DNA from: an uncultured Clostridia bacterium
GTDB lineage: Bacteria > Bacillota > Clostridia > UMGS1810
NCBI GenBank assembly: GCA_905210855.1
Contig: CAJLYL010000058.1
Location: 1 to 10,338, forward strand
Direction: 5' to 3'
DNA: 10,338 nucleotides
Shown here: positions 1 through 6,543 of the stretch, one piece after another
Layout of the letters: every line of letters starts with the position of its first letter
How positions within the stretch are numbered: the stretch's first letter is position 1
Notes under the pieces: generated by a model
Seen by the model: only the letters and a program-made list of their open reading frames with translations
What the model was told of the DNA's origin: nothing
The model's database searches: none
Translations under genes and position numbers: made by a program

Positions 1-206
1 ATATAAACACCATAGAAAACGGCAAATCGCTGCCATCAATGAGTATGTTTTTGTACATCTGCGATTTTTTCGGAATCAGCCCAAAAGAATTTTTTGATGA
101 GGAAAATGATAACCCGTCAATTATAAATGAAATAGTGGCAGAGTGCAAAAGACTTGATAAAAAATCTTTGCAAAGCCTGCTCGGCGTTGCAAAGAACATG
201 AAATAA
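1..206 (+). CDS. XRE-family helix-turn-helix regulator, C-terminal part
   Basis: Reading from base 3 gives 67 codons before a TAA at 204-206; the start lies left of the window. The first visible residues, INTIENGKSLPSM, fit the end of the recognition helix and following turn of an HTH_3 (Cro/C1-type) DNA-binding domain. Next comes MFLYICDFFGISPKEFFDE, the usual last helix and linker of small clostridial XRE regulators. The tail (IINEIVAECKRLDKKSLQSLLGVAKNMK) resembles the helical C-terminus of those proteins, often about 100 residues in total. It is inferred to be a transcriptional repressor or regulator. Its target cannot be deduced, because nothing upstream is visible and the downstream genes point the other way. 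Confidence 0.8.
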   Translation, partial: INTIENGKSLPSMSMFLYICDFFGISPKEFFDEENDNPSIINEIVAECKRLDKKSLQSLLGVAKNMK

Positions 207-251
207 TATCAGATAATTTTTGCAAAACACAGATTCTGCGCAGAGGCGAGG

Positions 252-316
252 GGCATATGCTGTGTGTCGGCGAGTGCCATAGCGGCTGCGTGCCGAGCAG
301 ATACATAACATATGCC
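252..316. repeat. Imperfect long stem-loop (palindromic element)
   Basis: GGCATATG at 252-259 is the exact reverse complement of CATATGCC at 309-316. Between them TCGGC (about 267-271) can pair with GCCGA further in, so the block can fold as an interrupted stem about 65 bases long. It begins 45 bases after the XRE gene stop and sits in a stretch with no credible gene. Antisense reading frames cross it but have no start signal or recognisable protein content. It could be a REP-like intergenic repeat or part of the processing or termination signal of the upstream transcript. No clear U-tract follows. Confidence 0.4.
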
Positions 317-346
317 ACGAGCCGCCGCACAAACTTGTTTTTACAG

Positions 347-446
347 CCTCTCAGTCGGCTACGCCGCCGGCGGTCTCAGCTCCGCTTCGGTCGGCGATAA
401 ACGGTTGCCACCGGCAACCATCGCCCTTGCACAGGGGAGCCTCACG
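347..446. repeat. Composite palindromic intergenic repeat (clostridial type)
   Basis: Read on the minus strand, the block begins with AGGCTCCCCTGTGCAAGGG and ends with GCGTAGCCGACTGAGAGG. From memory, these are the two outer parts of a short intergenic repeat common in Clostridia (AGGCTCCCCT...AAGGGGAGCTG...GACTGAGAGG). In that form the GGGAG arm follows directly. Here about 40 bases with their own palindrome (393-425) sit between AAGGG and GAGCTGAG. CGGC-TAC-GCCG (356-366) forms a small hairpin. The block lies 67 bases downstream of the sipL stop and may act as its transcript end. Family assignment is by recall and was not searched. Confidence 0.5.
393..425. repeat. Nested inverted repeat inside the composite element
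   Basis: GGTTGCC (403-409) and GGCAACC (413-419) are perfect inverted copies around a 3-base loop. GGCGAT (393-398) and ATCGCC (420-425) extend the stem by 6 pairs, with AAAC (399-402) bulged on one side only. That gives 13 base pairs in 33 bases. Its position between the two halves of the flanking repeat suggests it was inserted there. Confidence 0.6.
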
Positions 447-512
447 CACACGCACAGACTTTCCACAAGGCAAGGGAGGCTTTATCGACCCCATCGCCAA
501 GTCACAAAAAAC

Positions 513-2057
513 TCAATTTCTTTTCGGTATCAGCAGCTGCTGACCCACTCCGAGCGTGACATCGGATTCAAGCTTGTTTGCGCCGAGGATATCTTCGCTT
601 GTGGTGTGGTACCTCTTGGCTATATCCCACAGCTCATCGCCGGATTGCACAAAATACACCGTGATGCCGGATTGAGCGGATTTATCAATCTTTTTTTCCT
701 CATCGAACACAATGCCGGTGACAGCATTCACCATGCGCTCGCACATCACCTTTGAGCTGATGCGCAGCACTATGCGCACCTGCACCGAGGTGTCGCTCTC
801 TATGTTGTAGCTTGCGTGCTCTATTGCCGCGTTGGCTGCGGCGCGCGCACACCTCTCGTCAACGGCGCGCGACAGCGGCATTTCGTGTTCAAATGGAATC
901 TGCCGCTGCGCACTGCACACGCCGCACTCTCCCCTGCCGAGCAAACACACCGTCACAAAACCGCCTATCTCCACCCTGTTGCACGATATTGCACAGCGCT
1001 CAACGCAGACCGACGTCGTCATGGAATATATTTTATCCACTGTGCAGCCGTCATCAAACGGCACGCTCTCGTTCACAGTGTGCTGAGCCGTCGCCGTATC
1101 GGCAAGCGTGCCTATGGTGAGCGGTGCCGACTCAACCTCTATGTCATAATCCGGGCTGTACACATCGCTTATGTACCTAAAGCTTTTTTCCTCATACGCC
1201 CTAATAGTCATGCAGATGTCGGCGCGCACATTTATCAGCGACATTGTGCCGTCGTCGTCCAGCTCTCTTGCGCAGGACAGATTTTTTATGTCATAATCCG
1301 CCTCGGTGTACATATCCGCCGTTACGGAGTCCACATCGGTTATCTGTGTAAACGGAATTTCGTTTTCGGCGCAGCAGATTTCGCCCTCGCTGCGATAAAG
1401 TGTGGTAAGGGTGAGCCTGCCCTTTGCCACGGCTTTGTTTGTAACAACCTTCAGCTCCGATTCCGCCATGCGTATGTCGCACTTGAGAATCTCATCTATC
1501 ATGGGGCTTGCGGCAGGCAGCTTGACTGTGTCGTCTATGCCGAAAGTACTCTCGGAGCACAGCGCAAGATTAAAGCTCTCCGCCTCGGCAGTGCGCGACG
1601 GCACGGAAATGTCCGCCTCCACCCCGGATACGAGCGAAACACTGCTCATGTCGTAGGCGTGAGCGCTCACATCTATCGCGGATTTCACATTCAGCTTGCG
1701 GCTGTTGCGCACGGTATGCTCCACATGACTCACGCTGCAATGCACACAGCTTGTCATGCCGTCGTCCGCACCCTGAGCGTCTATCTGCTGAGAGAATGGC
1801 GCAGTGTAATCTATGCTCTCCACCGTTCCGCCGTCGCTCACATAAAGTATGCGGTAGCTTATCGTGCCCGATAGGGTGAGGTAGTCGCGTGAAATATATT
1901 TTTCGTTTATCTGCGGCACCGCGTCCGCCTCAAGCACACGCACCGCGTCCGGCTTGGAGTCCGGCACTATGATATCCGCCTCGTTTATGATGCGCGTCTT
2001 GGACGGACACTTGTCTTCGGTTATGTTCAGCTGTTCCATGTTCAACTCTATGGACAT
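513..2057 (-). CDS. sipL: SipL-like spore coat morphogenetic protein (SPOCS/DUF3794 repeats plus LysM)
   Basis: The protein is 514 residues. C. difficile SipL is about 520 residues with the same build, and it binds SpoIVA on the forespore surface to anchor the coat. The N-terminal 435 residues are beta-rich and resemble tandem SPOCS (DUF3794) domains, roughly 30-130, 185-290 and 335-435. VPDSKPDAVRVLEAD at 31-45 is a typical SPOCS signature. Residues 466-511 are a LysM domain (VQSGDELWDIAKRYHTTSED...GQQLLIP). There is no signal peptide or TM segment, as expected for a mother-cell protein. The start at 2057 is chosen because AGGGGG lies 6 bases upstream; longer in-frame starts at 2108 lack a ribosome site. 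A sigma-E-like promoter lies just upstream (2087-2117). The gene is divergent from the PHP gene. SipL is preferred over other SPOCS-LysM proteins on length and layout. Confidence 0.85.
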   Translation of the reverse strand: MSIELNMEQLNITEDKCPSKTRIINEADIIVPDSKPDAVRVLEADAVPQINEKYISRDYLTLSGTISYRILYVSDGGTVESIDYTAPFSQQIDAQGADDGMTSCVHCSVSHVEHTVRNSRKLNVKSAIDVSAHAYDMSSVSLVSGVEADISVPSRTAEAESFNLALCSESTFGIDDTVKLPAASPMIDEILKCDIRMAESELKVVTNKAVAKGRLTLTTLYRSEGEICCAENEIPFTQITDVDSVTADMYTEADYDIKNLSCARELDDDGTMSLINVRADICMTIRAYEEKSFRYISDVYSPDYDIEVESAPLTIGTLADTATAQHTVNESVPFDDGCTVDKIYSMTTSVCVERCAISCNRVEIGGFVTVCLLGRGECGVCSAQRQIPFEHEMPLSRAVDERCARAAANAAIEHASYNIESDTSVQVRIVLRISSKVMCERMVNAVTGIVFDEEKKIDKSAQSGITVYFVQSGDELWDIAKRYHTTSEDILGANKLESDVTLGVGQQLLIPKRN

Positions 2058-2086
2058 AATAATCCCCCTACTTTTCGTTTTTTGTA

Positions 2087-2117
2087 AATGTATATGCACA
2101 ATGCGCAAAAATATGCC
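2087..2117 (-). promoter_or_regulatory. Putative sigma-E-type promoter of sipL
   Basis: On the minus strand GGCATATT (2117-2110) is followed after 15 bases by TATACATT (2094-2087). These resemble the sigma-E pattern known from Bacillus (about GTCATATT and CATACAAT, spacing about 13-15). The predicted start near 2080 leaves a leader of roughly 23 bases containing the sipL ribosome site. C. difficile sipL is known to be sigma-E dependent. The spacing is at the upper end and the -10 match is 6 of 8, so this is suggestive only. Confidence 0.5.
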
Positions 2118-2150
2118 CCTCCGGCAGCATTTAATCTATTTTGCGATAAC

Positions 2151-2178
2151 TTGAAAAAAATCTGAAATGTGGTACAAT
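2151..2178 (+). promoter_or_regulatory. Putative sigma-A promoter of the PHP phosphatase gene
   Basis: TTGAAA (2151-2156) and TACAAT (2173-2178) are separated by 16 bases, a good vegetative promoter. The predicted start near 2185 leaves a leader of about 37 bases. AAAGGAG at 2206-2212 lies 9 bases before the ATG. The divergent sipL promoter begins 34 bases to the left, so the two could interfere or share an operator; no operator-like palindrome is obvious. Confidence 0.6.
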
Positions 2179-2221
2179 ATATGATATAGGGCGCAAAGCG
2201 TTCTGAAAGGAGATAATAAAA

Positions 2222-2941
2222 ATGGATATAAAAACAGACCTTCACACACACACACTGGTGAGCCAGCACGCATACAGCACCGTTATAGAAAACGTGAAAT
2301 ACGCTGCCGAAAACGGCGTTGAGGCAATAGCCGTGACCGACCACGCCCCGGGAACCCCGGACGGCGCTCACGAATGGCATTTCGGCTGTCTGGCGGATTT
2401 TATCCCCGAGACGGTGTACGGCGTGAGGGTGTTCCGCGGTGCGGAGCTGACTTTTCAGAACACAAACGGCGACATAGACCTGCCCGAGAACATACTGAAA
2501 AAACTCGACATAGTGATTGCTTCAATTCATTCCATCGCCTTTAACACCAAAACGAGCGACGAATACACCGCCGTACTGCTGAAAGCCATGGAAAACCCGT
2601 ATATAGACATCATGGGTCACATAGACAGGGTAAAGAGCGGCGCAGACTATGACCTCGTGGCAAAGGAAGCGGCAAGGCACGGCAAGATAATAGAGCTTAA
2701 CGAACATTCGTTCAACAACGACAGCGGCGCGGAAAACGCAGCAAGGGCACTGGAACTTATGACAGCCTGCAAGAAATACGGCACCATGATATCCGTTGAC
2801 TCGGATGCGCACTTTTGCACCTTGATAGGCAATTATCCGCACGCAAAAAAAATGCTTGAGGAAATCGGCTTTGACGAAAAAAACATCGTCAACAGGTCGC
2901 TTGAGAGCGTAAACGAATATCTGTCGTCAAGGAAAAGATAA
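2222..2941 (+). CDS. ycdX: PHP-domain metal-dependent phosphatase, YcdX type
   Basis: At 239 residues this matches the YcdX-like PHP family (about 245), phosphoesterases with a trinuclear metal site. The likely ligands appear in family order: H8 and H10 (DLHTHT), H16 (SQHAYST), H41 (VTDH), E75 (RGAE), H103 (ASIH), H133 (MGHIDR), and D195 and H197 (DSDAH). The WHF motif after H50 also matches YcdX. There is no signal peptide, so it should be cytoplasmic. The physiological substrate of the family is uncertain; histidinol-phosphate phosphatase (HisJ-type) is a possible relative, but the short length and WHF motif favour YcdX. The ATG at 2222 has AAAGGAG 9 bases upstream and its own promoter. No terminator is visible downstream; the DNA after the stop is degraded sequence. 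Confidence 0.88.
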   Translation: MDIKTDLHTHTLVSQHAYSTVIENVKYAAENGVEAIAVTDHAPGTPDGAHEWHFGCLADFIPETVYGVRVFRGAELTFQNTNGDIDLPENILKKLDIVIASIHSIAFNTKTSDEYTAVLLKAMENPYIDIMGHIDRVKSGADYDLVAKEAARHGKIIELNEHSFNNDSGAENAARALELMTACKKYGTMISVDSDAHFCTLIGNYPHAKKMLEEIGFDEKNIVNRSLESVNEYLSSRKR

Positions 2942-2965
2942 CAACGCCAAACCAAGGAAGACAAA

Positions 2966-3043
2966 TCATCTTTTGTTCCCCCATTTCAGTAATAATGCAG
3001 AATTTATAATAACCAGCACAGAGCCGGCATTGTGAACCAGCGC
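2966..3043 (-). pseudogene. C-terminal remnant of a heavy-metal P-type ATPase
   Basis: The minus strand reads ALVHNAGSVLVIIN, then SALLLKWGNKR, to a TGA at 2968-2966. This has the look of the last membrane segment and tail of Zn/Cd/Cu-type P-type ATPases, which commonly end with HNxGSVxVxxNSxxLL. The frame stays open upstream but loses resemblance before the Ala at 3043, and no ATPase core motif (DKTGT, TGD, GDGxND) occurs in the window. It is therefore read as the last 25 codons of a gene whose rest has been deleted. It ends next to an unrelated plus-strand fragment that starts resembling a protein near 3059. Recognition rests on a short motif and was not searched. Confidence 0.5.
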
Positions 3044-3663
3044 CCTCGATACCGTCAAATCCTCAAGCAACGCGCCATCGGCGATGCCCTCGGTGTGCCC
3101 GTGACATGGAACGAGGCAGAGTATCGCGCAGAGGTCGGCAATTCCGCGCCGGTTGCGGCGGCAAACGAATATTCAAGGAGTAATCCGTCACCGATTAATA
3201 CCGTGCAAACTTATAAACATGCTGATAATGCCTGGATAAGCACCACGGGTGATTATCCTGTTTCGGCAAGGGTACCAGAAGTTGTAAGAGGAAATGCAGC
3301 ATATGAACAAATCAACAAAGCATATCGCAATGTATATTTATCAAATTCATACACATGTCAAAAGCCTGATGATGGATATGAATATATGAATGTAAAAATC
3401 GCATTTTCTGTAATTGGCACAGAAAACGATATCGCAATCTCGCCGAGCTGTTACGATTTTGATTTTTACACGGGAAACAACAAAAATATGATTCGTTTTA
3501 TAATGTAACACATCTCCCCAAATTTTCAGAAAATGTATACGCAGGCGGAAACACCGAAGGTTGGGTAACTGTACAGGTAAAAAAAGATGACTCAAACCCC
3601 AAAATGGCATACGGTCTTGATTACTACGGTGCAGGCGGCATATGGTTTGCTCTTACGAAATAG
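3032..3663 (+). pseudogene. Frameshifted fragment of a secreted protein (copper-amine-oxidase-N-like end plus DUF4352-like domain)
   Basis: From about 3059 the frame reads LKQRAIGDALGVPVTWNEAE, the ending of a copper-amine-oxidase N-terminal-like repeat, common on clostridial secreted proteins. A Ser/Asn/Pro-rich linker follows, then a beta-rich domain with GYEYMNVKIAFSV, of DUF4352 or related immunoglobulin-like type. The frame breaks after A5 at 3482-3486 and stops at 3506-3508. Adding one A restores it: 3487-3663 then reads YDSFYNVTHLPKF, TEGWVTVQVKKDD and DYYGAGGIWFALTK to a TAG. The N-terminus (signal peptide, start of the repeat) is missing and the ATG at 3032 has no ribosome site. It is a decayed fragment, unless the A5 slip is a sequencing error, and even then the 5' end is lost. 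Confidence 0.65.
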
Positions 3664-3789
3664 GTTTTTTGGAAAGATAAAATTAAAGTTTGGGTGATGT
3701 AAAATGGGTTTATACGGTTCTACCGATTTATCCGCAAGCGCTGACCTCATCAACACATATATGGTACATGGTACAGTGCCCTGGGCAAA

Positions 3790-3817
3790 CGGGTCGATGT
3801 GGGCATCGACCCCTACC
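3790..3817. repeat. REP-like perfect palindrome
   Basis: GGGTCGATG (3791-3799) and CATCGACCC (3804-3812) are exact inverted copies around TGGG, flanked by C and by CTACCG. From memory, GGGTCGATGTGGGCATCGACCCCTAC-like units are scattered through many Clostridia and metagenome genomes as short intergenic repeats. It is the only copy in the window. It lies in degraded intergenic DNA, with no U-tract to make it a terminator. Confidence 0.6.
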
Positions 3818-4007
3818 GCAAAACGTAAATTCATCGCAAAGGCGAGGGGTGCGTATTGTATTTTGGACAGGTGTTCGGCGAAAATATTTCGTCAAAGGAT
3901 GTGTGTATTTTTTATTCTCAGACGACGAGTTCAGCGCTACCGCACTGCTGTCCGAGGCGGCAAGAATAAAAAATATATACACATCCGCCATAATACTTTA
4001 TGCGTGT

Positions 4008-4036
4008 AAAAATCATCGGGACAATTCGCTGCCCGA
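4008..4036 (-). terminator. Probable intrinsic terminator of comM
   Basis: On the minus strand, three bases after the comM TAA (4042-4040), TCGGG (4036-4032) pairs with CCCGA (4020-4016). Two more pairs (CA/TG) are possible with a bulge. TTTTT follows at 4012-4008 after a 3-base spacer. The stem is short, so it may be weak. It would end the long minus-strand transcription unit here. Confidence 0.5.
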
Positions 4037-4039
4037 CTT

Positions 4040-5575
4040 TTACCCCCGCCAATACTTTTTGTCCAGACTCCGATACTGTATCGCCTCGGCGATGTGCATA
4101 ACGCCTATGTCGCGGCTGCCGTCAAGGTCGGCAACTGTGCGCGCAACCTTGAGTATTCTGCTGTGAGCGCGCGCGCTCAGCCCCAGAGTTTCAAACACGC
4201 TGCGCATCAGCGCTCTGCCCTCGTCATCTATCCGGCAGAACTCCTCTATCCCTGCCGCAGTAAGCTGAGAATTGGAGTATATGTTCATTCCCTTGTATCG
4301 CTCCAGCTGTATCTCGCGCGCCCTCTCCACTCTCTCGCGTATCTGTGCCGAGCTTTCGCCTTTTTTGTCCGACGATATCTCGTCAAACTTGACCGCCGGC
4401 ACCTCTATCTGAATGTCTATCCGGTCGAGCATGGGGCCCGATATCTTTGACAGATAATTCTGAATCTGCACCGGAGTGCAGGTACACTCCCTCACAGGGT
4501 CGCCGTAGTAGCCGCATTTGCAGGGATTCATGCTTGCCACAAGCATTACGGAGCTTGGAAAGGTAGCCGAGCCGGAAGCCCTCGTTACGGTGAAATATCC
4601 GTCCTCGAGCGGCTGCCTCATGGACTCTATGGCGTCCTTGCGGAACTCGGGAAACTCGTCCAAAAACAGCACTCCCCTGTGCGCCAGGCTCATCTCCCCG
4701 GGCTTCGGTATCGTGCCGCCGCCCGTCATGCCCACTGCCGACACTGTATGGTGCGGCGAGCGAAACGGCCTCACGGTCACGAGCGAATCGCTGCCGCTGA
4801 GCTTTCCTGCTATGGAATATATCTTCGTCACCTCAAGCGCCTCGTCAAAGGATAAGTCGGGCAGTATGGACGGGATGCGCTTTGCAAGCATCGTCTTGCC
4901 CGAGCCCGGCGAGCCTATCATCAGGCAGTTGTGACCGCCTGCCGCCGCAACCTCAAGCGCGCGCTTTGCCGCCTCCTGACCCTTGACATGTGCAAAATCG
5001 TCCAAACCGTCGCGCCCCACGCGAAACATAGAGGATATGTCAACCTCCGTCGGCTCAAGCTGCGCTCCGCCGCGCAGATGCGCCGTCACCTCGGCAAGGC
5101 TCTGCGCCCCGTAAACCGTTATGCCGGACACAACCGCCGCCTCGCGCGCATTGTCCGCAGGGACAATCATCCTTGTGATGCCGTTTTCCCTCGCGGCAAG
5201 CGCCATGGGGAGCACGCCGCTGGCGCGGCGCAGGCTGCCGTCGAGCGCCAGCTCACCTATTATCAGATATTCCTCCGCCGCGCCCGGCGCAATCTGCCCC
5301 GACGCACACAGTATTGCCACGCTTATGGGCAGGTCGAGATATACGCATTCTTTTTTTATGTTCGCCGGAGCAAGGTTGATGACAATCCTCTTTTGCGGAA
5401 CTGTCAGCTCGCTGTTTTTTATTGCCGCCTTGACGCGCTCCTTGGATTCCTTTACGGCGGCGTCCGGCAGACCCACTATCTCTATGCCGGGCAGATTGTT
5501 CGCCGAGTCCGCCTCAACTGTCACAAGATAGCCGTCTATGCCGAATACTCCGGCGCTGTATGCCTTCGCTGTCAT
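4040..5575 (-). CDS. comM: ComM/YifB family AAA+ ATPase (Mg-chelatase-like)
   Basis: At 511 residues the length and domain order match YifB/ComM. An N-terminal ChlI-type domain (about 20-140) contains GLPDAAVKESKERVKAAI and RIVINLAPANIKKE. The AAA+ core has Walker A GSPGSGKT at 221-228, RSPHHTVSAVGMTGGG at 272-287, Walker B VLFLDE at 302-307 and LDRIDI at 383-388. A C-terminal Mg_chelatase_C helical domain follows (about 410-505). Four cysteines at 352, 354, 364 and 366 (CKCG...CTC) are typical of the family and may bind metal. In Vibrio, ComM is a hexameric helicase that promotes branch migration during natural transformation; in Clostridia the role is inferred. GGAG lies 12 bases before the ATG at 5575, a slightly long spacing, with no better start. 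The gene follows the membrane-protein gene after 59 bases; no dprA follows. Confidence 0.93.
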   Translation of the reverse strand: MTAKAYSAGVFGIDGYLVTVEADSANNLPGIEIVGLPDAAVKESKERVKAAIKNSELTVPQKRIVINLAPANIKKECVYLDLPISVAILCASGQIAPGAAEEYLIIGELALDGSLRRASGVLPMALAARENGITRMIVPADNAREAAVVSGITVYGAQSLAEVTAHLRGGAQLEPTEVDISSMFRVGRDGLDDFAHVKGQEAAKRALEVAAAGGHNCLMIGSPGSGKTMLAKRIPSILPDLSFDEALEVTKIYSIAGKLSGSDSLVTVRPFRSPHHTVSAVGMTGGGTIPKPGEMSLAHRGVLFLDEFPEFRKDAIESMRQPLEDGYFTVTRASGSATFPSSVMLVASMNPCKCGYYGDPVRECTCTPVQIQNYLSKISGPMLDRIDIQIEVPAVKFDEISSDKKGESSAQIRERVERAREIQLERYKGMNIYSNSQLTAAGIEEFCRIDDEGRALMRSVFETLGLSARAHSRILKVARTVADLDGSRDIGVMHIAEAIQYRSLDKKYWRG

Positions 5576-5634
5576 CCTTTTTTGTCACTCCTTTTTCCAA
5601 TGCACCTCGGGTGCAATTTATGAAAAACAGTTTT

Positions 5635-6543
5635 TTAATTCTTCCCGGGCGTATACTTAAAGCTGCCGCCTGCGGTAAAATTCTTTTCTATAATCTTTCT
5701 GAACTGCGAGTCGGACACTATCCAGTCGTGAGTGCAGACCCGCCCCTTTTCGCGCTCGGTTACGCCGTGTGCAAGCTGATATTCCACATCGGCGGCAATC
5801 TCGGCAGCGTCGCCGTATTTGCCGAGCTGCCTGTATGTCGGATGGCGCAGCGGATTGACGTAATATGACGTAAGGCGTATACTCAGATATATCAGCAGCG
5901 CCATAAACACAACCCACATGAGCGTGTCGCTGAATTCCGAATCCATGCGTATGCCGCGCACGTCGAGCATATAGTCGCAGATTGCGCCCTCAGGCAAGCC
6001 GCCGTCAAACAGCGCATCCGATATCACAGTCGGCATCCTGACAAAAATGCCGCTGACCGCCTTGCCGTTCTCCAACTGTCCGTCAGGGGCGAGCACGGCA
6101 GTCTTTTTGCCGCCTATGTCGATGTACCACACCCTGACCGCAACCGGGTCGGCAGCCGTGTCGGTCTCCGCGGTTACCTGCTCGCCGCCCATGGTGAATG
6201 CCAAACCGCTCATTTCAACGCCGTTTGCCGGCACGCGGAAATAATACCTCGTGCCCTGCCGATAGGTCAGCTCGCTCACGGCGTAGCCGTATATTTTGTC
6301 ATTGATTATTTCAAACGTATCTTCTCCGTCCGTCTCCTGACCGCGCACGGCAAATCCCGTCTCGGCCGCAAATGCACTGCCGTCAAGGGCGCCGGGCCCT
6401 GCGGCAATCTTCTGCAAAATCGGCATCACGGCAACGGTGTAACGCACAAAAAGCGCAATCAGCAATATAAGTATAACAAGAAATTTGCGGCGGCTTTTCA
6501 CCACATTTCCGTAGAGTATTCCTTTTTTGAGCTCAGGATTCAT
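5635..6543 (-). CDS. Unrecognised membrane protein with two TM segments
   Basis: The protein is 302 residues and I do not recognise it. A basic N-terminus (KSRRK) precedes a hydrophobic segment at 21-40. A polar, beta-looking region of about 165 residues (about 42-206) follows, then a second hydrophobic segment at 207-228, then a charged tail with HPTYRQLGKYGD (234-245) and THDWIVSDSQF. By the positive-inside rule the middle region should be outside and both ends inside. No catalytic motif is visible. The start at 6543 is chosen because it overlaps the rsmI end by 11 bases and has a GGGGGTG-like ribosome site; an in-frame ATG at 6588 lies deeper inside rsmI. Overlap with rsmI suggests translational coupling. 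There is no repeat or composition oddity. A role in envelope sensing or anchoring would be speculation. Confidence 0.75.
   Translation of the reverse strand: MNPELKKGILYGNVVKSRRKFLVILILLIALFVRYTVAVMPILQKIAAGPGALDGSAFAAETGFAVRGQETDGEDTFEIINDKIYGYAVSELTYRQGTRYYFRVPANGVEMSGLAFTMGGEQVTAETDTAADPVAVRVWYIDIGGKKTAVLAPDGQLENGKAVSGIFVRMPTVISDALFDGGLPEGAICDYMLDVRGIRMDSEFSDTLMWVVFMALLIYLSIRLTSYYVNPLRHPTYRQLGKYGDAAEIAADVEYQLAHGVTEREKGRVCTHDWIVSDSQFRKIIEKNFTAGGSFKYTPGKN

Larger units (their letters stand above)
3664..4039. other. Intergenic stretch without a supported gene
   Basis: About 375 bases lie between the broken surface-protein gene and the end of comM. Reading frames exist on both strands (for example ATG 3704 on plus and ATG 3991 on minus), but they cross the palindrome at 3790-3813, lack convincing ribosome sites and match nothing I recognise. 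The only structures I can support are that palindrome and the hairpin just after comM (4008-4036). The position after comM is where dprA often lies in Firmicutes, but the sequence does not read as DprA. Confidence 0.5.

Noticed and set aside
121..332. Minus-strand frames of about 70 codons across the XRE gene end and the repeat
   Set aside because: They are antisense to a clear coding region and to palindromic repeats, with no start signal.
207..512. CRISPR array or RNA gene in the repeat-rich left intergenic region
   Set aside because: The repeats are single palindromes of different sequence, without regular spacing, and no tRNA or rRNA signature is present.
312..1874. Long plus-strand frames opposite sipL (up to 352 codons)
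   Set aside because: They are antisense shadows of a well-supported protein, with no domain content of their own.
3728..3991. Minus-strand frame after comM (ATG 3991) as a decayed dprA 5' end
   Set aside because: The position would suit dprA, but the residues do not show a DprA N-terminus, there is no ribosome site, and a probable terminator separates it from comM.
3690..4009. Overlapping plus-strand reading frames of 101-158 codons (starts 3690 and 3704)
   Set aside because: They run through the REP-like palindrome, lack a clear ribosome site, show no recognisable domain, and one continues antisense into comM.
2941..4040. An insertion sequence or transposon explaining the degraded region
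   Set aside because: No transposase residues, terminal inverted repeats with target duplications, or integrase site could be found; deletion and decay explain it more simply.
5601..5615. TGCACC-TCG-GGTGCA hairpin between the membrane-protein gene and comM
   Set aside because: The 6-bp stem has no U-tract on the transcribed strand and lies in the comM leader. It may be minor structure but is not supported as a terminator.
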